Origin: Planctomycetaceae bacterium
GTDB lineage: Bacteria > Planctomycetota > Planctomycetia > Pirellulales > Lacipirellulaceae
NCBI GenBank assembly: GCA_002713555.1
Contig: PATG01000134.1
Coordinates: 3,573 to 16,861, forward strand
Reading direction: 5' to 3'
Length of the DNA stretch: 13,289 nucleotides
The notes beneath the pieces were generated by a model, which was given only the letters and a program-made list of their open reading frames with translations, searched no databases and had not been told where the DNA came from. The stretch's first letter is position 1; each line of letters begins with the position of its first letter. The position numbers and the translations under genes are program-made. Positions 6,823 through 13,289 of this stretch are shown here, piece after piece.

Positions 6823-6843
6823 CCCCTCCCTGAAAGGGAGGGG
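6823..6843. repeat. Hairpin CCCCTCCCT-GAA-AGGGAGGGG
   Basis: A 9-bp stem with a GAA loop, five bases beyond the stop codon of the GH116-type gene. The same hairpin core occurs at 3001-3017 and, with one C-to-T change giving a G-U pair, in inverted orientation at 10277-10293. It could stall polymerase or protect the mRNA end of the glycosidase gene, but has no T-tract. Confidence 0.7.
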
Positions 6844-6848
6844 GACTC

Positions 6849-9800
6849 CTACCGCGCCGCGCGCCCTGCTTCCAGCACGCGTTCGATTAGATTCTCCCTT
6901 TTGTTGAAGTAGGTGTCCAGGTTCTCCCCCTCCATCACGATGGGCAACACCCACAGCATCATGTCCTGGTAGTAGTCGAAACCAATCTGTCGTTCGCCCG
7001 TGTCCTGGTCGCCACGCACCATGTTGATCAGGTTCCAGGTGTAGCGCCACTTGAGTACCATGTTTTCCCAGCACTGGCGGGATTTCTCCAAGGCAAACTC
7101 GCGGTTCTCTTCGGCGTCGTACATGTACAGCATGCTGAGCATCAGCAGCTCGGGCGGAAAGTAGCCGTAGGTGCCGTAGCCGCCCACTTGGGCCGGGGTG
7201 CCGTCGGGATTGCAGTAGTTAGCAATGCCCGTTTCGCTTACCCGGGCGTTGCAACGCTGGATGGTGGCCAGGGTAGTTGAGAGGCGATCCGCTCGAAACA
7301 CGCCCGGCAGTCCGTGCAAACGGGCCATCCATTCGCCGTCGAGTTGGTAGCCAAACACCAGGTCGTTGCGTTTGCCCGTTTCGGGTTCCAGGAAATTGCC
7401 ATAGTACTCGCCGCGCCACATGTTTTCTTCGAGGGACGCAGACCCCGCAGCGATCCAGTCGCGGCACTGCTGGGCAAACTTCGCATCGCCTGCCGCTGCT
7501 GCCATCCGCTGGGCCTGGCCTAGCTGCGCTAAGTGAATGCCTCCGATGTGGGTTACCATGCCAGCCCAGTCGGGATCGGGCGCTTCGAACCACTGGGTAC
7601 CCGCATTGCCCGTGGGCATGCTGATGATGCGGTCGCCGATCGAGTACTCGGGTCGCAGGTTCACCATGTACTCAATACTCTTTTTGACCGAGGGGAAAAA
7701 CTCTTCCAAAAACTTCTGGTCCCGAGTCCGCAACCAATAGCGGCTGACCATATCGGTATAACAAGACCCATTCAGCACAATCTGATAGCCGCGCGTCGGC
7801 ATGGCAAAATCGATGGCTGGCGTTCCACAAGTAATGCCGCCGAAACACCAGGGCACTGCACCGTCAGGAAACATATAGCCCTTGTAGCCGCGAAGTGTCG
7901 AAAGGGCCGTCTCGGGAAAGAACCACACCAGGGGCCAATTCCCATAGAAACTGCAGGGGATGCACTCGATCTGCGGGCAGGAGCGGGGATCTTCGATCAG
8001 ACCAAACAGGCCGTCTTCGTTGCGGACCCAATCAGGCAGCGGATCATCCGCTTGTGCCCAGAGGGCATCTTCGGCCAGTAGATAAAAATTATTGACCAGC
8101 GACTCCCGCAACCACACCGGTAGCGCTTCGTCTCCGTAGATCGCTTGCTGCCACGAGAGGATGCGTCGCAAGAGTGTTTTATGATTGGACGCCAGATGCT
8201 CGGCAGTGGCCAGCGCACTTGAGTAGTGCCTGGCATACATGTGCGTGAAGCGATTGCCGACTGGTGCCTGCTTGAGATAGTTCTGGGCTTCGTCGTCGTA
8301 ATCGCTAACAACCGGTACCCACTTCGTAAAAAAATCATCGGACTTGGCCGAGAGATACCCGGCCCCCAGCCACTGCGGGCTATGCCAGGCGAGCACGTAG
8401 CGGACGACTTTCGACTCGCCGGCTGCCAGCGCAAACGGCACCGCCACCGAACTGCCCAAGTCATCGCTGGCTGCCTCTGGCAAACCCTCGGGCACAGCCG
8501 CCCAGGCCTGGCCATCGGCGCCGAGACTGCCACCCGTTTCGGCTGCAGGTTCATTCACGGCACCCAGCACAAAGCTGGACCACTCGCCAGCTACGTGAGT
8601 GCCCGTGAGTTTGCCGCTTGTGTCCGTGCGAGACACGGGTCCGAAACCGGCTTCGCGGCGGAGCGGGCCAAAGAAGTCGAAAACGATTTTACCCTGTTGC
8701 GTGCGATGGCTCGTGTTGTGCAGATGCACCTCAAAGACTGCACCCGGGGTCATCGATGCGGCCGTGTCGCCCGGAATGAAAGGTGACCAGGATCGCAAAC
8801 GAACCTGCACTGGCGCCGACGAGTCGAACTGCAAGTCGGCCACCGGGTAATGTCCCCAGTAATGGATATCTTGGGCCGTCTGGACATAAGAGCAGAGCGG
8901 TTTGCCTTGTGTGGAACCGATGTCGTAGTGTTCATGGATTTCGTCTGGAGTTAAAATCCGGTTGTAGAGAGCCACCTCGTCGACACCGCCCCGATACGAC
9001 TCTCCACCATCCCCACGGCCACCGATCGAGAACATCCCGTCGCCAATCGGTACGGGTCCTTCTACCTGGGACTCATCGACTAGTTTGCCTTGAACCCACA
9101 GCTGCCGTTTGCCATCGCCATAGGTGATCACGACATGCGTCCACTGGCCAACTTCGACCACGCCCTCGGCGCCCGATGCCCCACGGTTGCCGCCTCGTCC
9201 CTCCCCAAAGAATTCGTAGAACACGACGTTCTTGGTTTGGCCTTCAACGGTTGCGGCGCGGATGCCTGCTTTCCAGTGGCGCTGGCCATCGCTTAAAGAG
9301 TCGCGGCCGAGGACCATCGCGTGCGCGGCGACTTGGTGAGGATTCAGCCAGAATTCGACCGTGAGCGCGTCGTGCGTCTCGTTCAAGGGCTCAATGTCTT
9401 TTACCTGAATCACCTGTCCGGGTTCGTTAAAGCAGATCGCCGGATTGGTGTCGTGGACGATGGCTCCCGGGACTCCGCGCGTCAATTTTTCGGGGTAAGT
9501 CCCTGCAGCGCCTCCCGTGGGCGCAATGTTATTCAAAGTCGTTGCCGAGGCCCCTTCGTCAAGCCGGTAGTAGGCCAATAAGCCGGGAGTCTCCAGAACA
9601 AAGTGGCCGTAGCTATCCTGGATTTCGTACTCGTAGAAGTCGAGTTCCTCCAGAGGAGGCTCCAACGGGCCTGGGCGCTCCCGGACCACGTCGTGGATAG
9701 CGCCCCGCTCGTATTGCTTCATCTGCGACGGATCGCAGAGCACCCATACCTGGTCGTCGACACTCAGACCCAGAAAGGGCAGATTCAGGGGACCGCGCCG

Positions 9801-10115
9801 CGGTGAATGGGTATTGAAAATCGTGCAGTAGCCCCACAGGCCACTGGTCTCGAGATCGATGCAGCCAGTATCCATGCCGCCGATCGGCATGCCGTTGGTG
9901 GCTGGGTGGGCAAAGTCGTAGACGACTCCACAGGCGGGCTTTGAATAGCCGTCTGCCTTAAATTGGGTCCAGGTATTGATCGGGGCAGTGGGGGGGAATA
10001 GTTCGGCAGCTGGTGCTTGGTTTGAGTAGCTTAGCGCGCTGAGCAAAAATATCACTGCACATATGAGAAGCTGCGCTGGATTTGATTGAGTAAGTGAGGT
10101 GCTTGAGGACTTCAT
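6849..10115 (-). CDS. Secreted GH116-type glycosidase (DUF608) with inserted LamG domain
   Basis: A 1088-residue exported enzyme, probably a beta-glycosidase related to GBA2-type glucosylceramidases. Residues 1 to about 37 are a signal peptide (LLICAVIFLLSALSY, then APAAE). A GH116 N-terminal sandwich begins near residue 75 (GMPIGGMDTGCID) and resumes near 415 (HYWGHYPVADLQF, RLRSWSPFIPGD). Between them, about 178-404, sits a laminin-G/concanavalin-like domain (LLAYYRLDEG, ALTVEFWLNP, VDEVALYNRILTPDEI), usually a carbohydrate-binding fold. The (alpha/alpha)6 catalytic domain spans about 640-1075. By family alignment E708 (GLIED) is the likely nucleophile and D849 (PDPDW) the likely acid/base; YQLDGEWMARLHGLP is typical. 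The ATG at 10115 is chosen because the signal peptide begins there, although no good ribosome site precedes it. Weak promoter boxes lie at 10200-10205 and 10176-10181. Substrate unknown. Confidence 0.8.
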   Translation of the reverse strand: MKSSSTSLTQSNPAQLLICAVIFLLSALSYSNQAPAAELFPPTAPINTWTQFKADGYSKPACGVVYDFAHPATNGMPIGGMDTGCIDLETSGLWGYCTIFNTHSPRRGPLNLPFLGLSVDDQVWVLCDPSQMKQYERGAIHDVVRERPGPLEPPLEELDFYEYEIQDSYGHFVLETPGLLAYYRLDEGASATTLNNIAPTGGAAGTYPEKLTRGVPGAIVHDTNPAICFNEPGQVIQVKDIEPLNETHDALTVEFWLNPHQVAAHAMVLGRDSLSDGQRHWKAGIRAATVEGQTKNVVFYEFFGEGRGGNRGASGAEGVVEVGQWTHVVITYGDGKRQLWVQGKLVDESQVEGPVPIGDGMFSIGGRGDGGESYRGGVDEVALYNRILTPDEIHEHYDIGSTQGKPLCSYVQTAQDIHYWGHYPVADLQFDSSAPVQVRLRSWSPFIPGDTAASMTPGAVFEVHLHNTSHRTQQGKIVFDFFGPLRREAGFGPVSRTDTSGKLTGTHVAGEWSSFVLGAVNEPAAETGGSLGADGQAWAAVPEGLPEAASDDLGSSVAVPFALAAGESKVVRYVLAWHSPQWLGAGYLSAKSDDFFTKWVPVVSDYDDEAQNYLKQAPVGNRFTHMYARHYSSALATAEHLASNHKTLLRRILSWQQAIYGDEALPVWLRESLVNNFYLLAEDALWAQADDPLPDWVRNEDGLFGLIEDPRSCPQIECIPCSFYGNWPLVWFFPETALSTLRGYKGYMFPDGAVPWCFGGITCGTPAIDFAMPTRGYQIVLNGSCYTDMVSRYWLRTRDQKFLEEFFPSVKKSIEYMVNLRPEYSIGDRIISMPTGNAGTQWFEAPDPDWAGMVTHIGGIHLAQLGQAQRMAAAAGDAKFAQQCRDWIAAGSASLEENMWRGEYYGNFLEPETGKRNDLVFGYQLDGEWMARLHGLPGVFRADRLSTTLATIQRCNARVSETGIANYCNPDGTPAQVGGYGTYGYFPPELLMLSMLYMYDAEENREFALEKSRQCWENMVLKWRYTWNLINMVRGDQDTGERQIGFDYYQDMMLWVLPIVMEGENLDTYFNKRENLIERVLEAGRAAR

Positions 10116-10228
10116 TATTGGGTGGTTTCTTGCGGAGTATGGTTTGCTTCGTGTTGTTCGTAGTGGTCCTCGATAGTTGTACCAAGCTGCCAACTAGCCT
10201 TCCAAGTTTAGTTCGTGCACCTTGTTCG

Positions 10229-10322
10229 ACTACCGCCCTGCGCTCGCTCGCCGCTGGCGACCGTGCTCGGTTGCTCCCTCCCTTTCAGAGAGGCCCCAAC
10301 TCAATTTATATAGGGGGGAGGG
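10229..10322 (+). repeat. Mosaic intergenic repeat, copy B (core inverted relative to copy A)
   Basis: Bases 10229-10281 match copy A (2925-2977) at 48 of 53 positions in the same orientation; all five differences are T-to-C or A-to-G. From 10276 to 10322 the sequence matches copy A's core (2972-3018) at 42 of 47 positions only after reverse complementing. The core ends CCCTCCC and GGGAGGG are inverted repeats, which allows the flip. It sits between the dehydratase stop and the GH116-type start, within a 237-base gap. Confidence 0.75.
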
Positions 10323-10352
10323 TTGGATGGGCCGTTCAACCTAATCTAGCCG

Positions 10353-12056
10353 CTAGACATCCGGCGACAAAAAATCAAGATCCGCCCCAAGATTGGCTTG
10401 CTGAACATGTTGGGCATAAAGCTTTCTCCAACCGCGCTGGGGAGATGGCAAAGGTTTCCATTGGGCCTGGCGGCGCGCAAGTTCCGCTTCGTCCACCAAC
10501 AAATCAATCCGTCGGGCGTCAACATCCAGTTCAATCTCGTCGCCGTCCTGCACCAGAGCCAGCGGGCCGCCGATGGCCGACTCAGGACAGCAATGCAGGA
10601 TCACAGTACCGTAGGAAGTTCCGCTCATGCGGGCATCGGAGACGCGCACCATGTCGCGGACTCCCTGCTCGGCCAGGTATTTGGGAATGGGCAGCGATCC
10701 TGCCTCAGGCATGCCGGCAGCGACGGGACCGGCACCGCGCAGAACCATCACATGCTCGGGTGTGATTCCCAAACTAGGATCATCGATCCGCGCCGCTGCA
10801 TCCTCGGGCGAATCAAACACAATGGCCGGCCCGCGGTGTTTCAGTAATGATTCGGTAGCCGCCGCACGCTTAATGATTGCTCCTTCGGGAGCAAGCGATC
10901 CGGTCAGGCCAGTGAGCTAACCCGTAGGGCCAACGGGGTTTTCCAAAGTTCGAATCGTCTGTTGCCAGGATCCTGGAGGCTCGACATTTTGTAAAAGTTC
11001 ACCCAGTGGTTTGCCCAAGATGCTTTGCGTTGCTAGATCCAAATGGGGCTGGAGCACTTGCAGGACTTGGGGGAGACCCCCGGCAGCGTGGAAGTCTTCC
11101 ATATAACCGGTTCCCGACGGCTTGCAGTCGACCAGTAGCGGCACCTGCTCGGCAGCTTCGTTTAAATCTTCCAGGGTGAGACCGATGCCTGCACGACGGG
11201 CAATGGCCGTGAGGTGTACCACGGCATTGGTCGACCCCCCCAGGGCCACGATCACTTTCAGCGCATTGAGAAACGAAGCACGACTCAGCACCTGGCTGGG
11301 ACGGCGATCCTCTGCGGCAACTTCCACGGCGATGCGGCCCGAAGCCGTGGCCGTGCGGACGCGATCGGCAGTCACCGCAGGCGGAGATGCGCCACCCGGG
11401 AGCATCATGCCCAGCACCTCGGCGATGCAGGCCATGGTCGAAGCGGTGCCCATCACCATGCAGGTACCCGAGGTGGGGCAAAGGGATTGTTCAACGTCGT
11501 GAATCTGTCTGTCGTCGAGTTCTCCTCCCCGGTAGGCAGACCAGTAGCGCCGGCAATCGGTACAGGCACCCAAGCGTTCACCCTGCCAGTCGCCCGTGAT
11601 CATGGCCCCGGTCACCACTGAAACGGCCGGCACATCAGCACTGATAGCCGCCATCAACTGGGCGGGCACCGTCTTGTCGCAGCCTCCCACCAGCACTACC
11701 CCATCCATGGGCTGGGCGCGAATCATCTCCTCAGTCGACATGGCCATTAAATTGCGAAACAACATCGTGGTGGGCGAACAGAGGATTTCGTGCAGCGAAA
11801 TCGTGGGGAACGCCACCGGCAGCCCCCCCGCCTCCAACACCCCACGCTTAATGGCGGCCACCAGCTCAGGCATGGTGCGGTGGCACGTGTTGTAATCACT
11901 CGAGGTATCCACAATGCCAATCACCGGCCGCTCAAGATCCTCACGGTCATAACCGGCCGAAGCCAAAAACGCCCGGCGCATATACCGACTAAACTCAGGA
12001 TCCGCATAGGAAGTAAGCCGTCGAGAAAATCCAGTAACTTGTTCTTCAGCTGCCAA
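10353..12056 (-). pseudogene. IlvD/Edd-family sugar-acid dehydratase interrupted by an in-frame TAG
   Basis: Without the TAG at 10917-10919 this would be a normal 567-residue member of the IlvD/Edd family, which removes water from aldonic acids or dihydroxy acids using an Fe-S cluster and Mg2+. The N-terminal 379 residues carry cluster cysteines C58 (YNTCHR), C126 (GGCDKTVPAQ) and C199 (SGTCMVMGTASTM); this spacing equals that recalled for Rhizobium L-arabinonate dehydratase (59, 127, 200). Similarity is closer to that sugar-acid group than to IlvD of valine synthesis. After the TAG the same frame continues with LAPEGAIIK and the catalytic-serine motif ARMSGTSYG (S478). No frameshift is present, and the reading frame is intact on both sides, so this is a recent nonsense mutation or a base error. 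The TTG start at 12056 is the only in-frame candidate and lacks a clear ribosome site. It follows the TPP enzyme by 132 bases. Confidence 0.8.
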
Positions 12057-12099
12057 CGTAAGGATCCCAGGTTTAGGAATTAGGTATTGGGTATTCTTT

Positions 12100-12130
12100 A
12101 GAGCCTATTTTTGGTATTGGGATAGGCTCT
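12100..12130. repeat. Inverted repeat between TPP-enzyme and dehydratase genes
   Basis: AGAGCCTAT (12100-12108) and ATAGGCTCT (12122-12130) form a 9-bp stem with a 13-base loop. No T-tract follows on the - strand, so it is not a clear terminator. GGTATTGGG occurs twice, at 12083-12091 and 12113-12121. It may mark an mRNA processing point or be repeat debris. Confidence 0.5.
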
Positions 12131-12188
12131 TAGCCATTAGTCAATTTCTATCTCTCAGTTTCAGCCGAACGGTTATCCTACCCTACGC

Positions 12189-13289
12189 TCACAACCCAAT
12201 CTCATGCCGCAGCGCTTGCGTATCCTCCGCCCAATTCCCCACATTCCACCTGCCGAAGGCACCCAGTCCGGCCAACTCATCAGGGCCGTAGTAAACAGGA
12301 ACGTAAATCACGGAAAGTCCCTCCTGGCCATAAGCTTCTTCCAGGGCCGCTTGCAATTGATCGGTGGTGTGAATCGGTCCCCACACGTGCACCCCGGCGA
12401 ACGCCCGTGCCCAGGCCACATAGTCGACCAGCACCTGATCGTTGGTGGCGTGCTCCTGGGAATACTGTGCTTGCTGCAATCCAGAAATGGCACCCATGCG
12501 GCGATTGTCCATGATCAGGATCGCACCTCGGGCCCCGTGCTCTACGCCATCGATCAGGATCTGCGGGTTCATCGTAAAGGAGCCGTCCCCCGTGTAGGCC
12601 AGGTCGAAAAAGGGGTCCTTCGCCATAGCCGAGGCCAGCACGGCCGACACGGCAAAGCCCATGTAGCTGGCACCCGTTTCGGTAAAAGTGCGGCCCAAAC
12701 GATCATCTTCGACGACCTGAAAACCGTTGGCCTGCACGTCGCCCGCATCAAAGAAATTCACCGCATCGGTTTTCGTGCGGGCCCAATCGGCGGCAACCTT
12801 GATGGCGGCCGGTTGGGTGAGCACCTGCTCGTTCCAGACGGTGTCCTGCAGGGTAGGCTGAGTGTACCGTTCCGCTTTGAACGCGTCCCATTCCCGCTTC
12901 TTGGTCCGACACGACTGAAACCACGCCGAGTCTTCGCCCGATCCTGCTTGCCTGCGAGACAGAAGGACCTGGTTCAGCTTTTCCAAGGTAGCGGCCGCGT
13001 CTCCCACCAGGGCAATTGTCTGGCCATAGTGCGTAGCGGCCTCCAAATCGGCATTGATATTGATCACCCGTTTGACGCGAGGATAAGCGGTGCGCGAACT
13101 GTCGGACTGACACACAAAACGGGAGCCAATGGCAATCAGCAAATCGGCTTCGTCCTGCGCATAATTGCCACAGATCGACCCCTTACTACCGGCTACCGTC
13201 ATATTGCGTGGATGATCATAAGGAATAACCCCAGACACCAGCGGACTGGTGATGGCCACCCCGTCGACCAGTTCCAGCAATTGCTCAAG
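12189..13289 (-). CDS. TPP-dependent enzyme, acetolactate synthase superfamily (5'-partial)
   Basis: The gene runs off the right edge; 366 C-terminal residues are visible, out of roughly 550-600 expected, so the N-terminal pyrimidine-binding domain is outside. The first part is the central domain (DEADLLIAIGSRF, RVININADLEAATHYGQ, VGDAAATLEKL). Then comes the C-terminal thiamine pyrophosphate-binding domain, with ETGASYMGFAVSAV and the cofactor/metal motif GDGSFTMN...DNRRM. Such enzymes make or break C-C bonds next to a carbonyl (acetolactate synthase, IolD hydrolase, glyoxylate carboligase and relatives). No subgroup signature lets me name the substrate. The dehydratase just downstream suggests a shared catabolic pathway for sugar acids or cyclitols, which is inference. 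The likely stop is TGA at 12189-12191. Confidence 0.85.
   Translation of the reverse strand, partial: LEQLLELVDGVAITSPLVSGVIPYDHPRNMTVAGSKGSICGNYAQDEADLLIAIGSRFVCQSDSSRTAYPRVKRVININADLEAATHYGQTIALVGDAAATLEKLNQVLLSRRQAGSGEDSAWFQSCRTKKREWDAFKAERYTQPTLQDTVWNEQVLTQPAAIKVAADWARTKTDAVNFFDAGDVQANGFQVVEDDRLGRTFTETGASYMGFAVSAVLASAMAKDPFFDLAYTGDGSFTMNPQILIDGVEHGARGAILIMDNRRMGAISGLQQAQYSQEHATNDQVLVDYVAWARAFAGVHVWGPIHTTDQLQAALEEAYGQEGLSVIYVPVYYGPDELAGLGAFGRWNVGNWAEDTQALRHEIGL

Noticed and set aside
7533..8081. 182-codon open frame on the + strand inside the GH116-type gene
   Set aside because: It overlaps the catalytic domain of the - strand glycosidase and shows no domain pattern.
10917..10919. Pyrrolysine or other recoding at the TAG in the dehydratase
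   Set aside because: TAG is the ordinary stop of several neighbouring genes, and the position is not a known recoded site in this family; mutation or base error is simpler.

Overview
The window looks like chromosomal DNA of a planctomycete, probably a Pirellula/Blastopirellula-type organism. This is inferred from four things together: a PEP-CTERM secreted protein, large signal-peptide-bearing glycosidases of the GH116 and GH127 kinds, a class II fructose bisphosphatase, and gene gaps filled with palindromic repeats. Genes on the + strand (left) look clearly AT-richer than those on the - strand (right).

Layout. 1-216: leader of a regulator gene, with a candidate promoter and two competing hairpins. 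217-1116 (+): FadR/FCD-type GntR regulator with two winged-helix domains. 1117-1944: 828-base gap with a good sigma-70-like promoter at 1441, several hairpins and a terminator-like hairpin ending near 1845, so it is either a long attenuated leader or a separate small RNA gene. 1945-2685 (+): PEP-CTERM protein followed by a strong terminator. 2686-3104: convergent gap full of palindromes. The remaining genes are on the - strand. In transcription order they are a TPP-dependent acetolactate-synthase-like enzyme (enters from the right edge, 12189-13289), an IlvD/Edd sugar-acid dehydratase broken by one in-frame amber codon (10353-12056), a GH116-type secreted glycosidase with a LamG domain inserted in its N-terminal sandwich (6849-10115), a GH127-like secreted glycosidase (4340-6466) and a GlpX-type fructose-1,6-bisphosphatase (3105-4160).

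How the genes may fit together (inference). Two exported glycosidases would release sugars outside the cytoplasm. A dehydratase and a TPP lyase/decarboxylase would process sugar acids or similar keto compounds. FBPase would serve gluconeogenesis from the resulting C3 units. The gaps between these genes are large and repeat-filled, so a single operon is not shown.

Most unusual points: the amber codon between the [2Fe-2S] cysteines and the catalytic serine of an otherwise intact dehydratase; two copies of an intergenic repeat that share a flank in one orientation but carry their 47-bp palindrome-ended core in opposite orientations; the LamG insertion in the GH116-type enzyme; and the structured leader before the PEP-CTERM gene. 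I did not find a clear new defence or mobile system.
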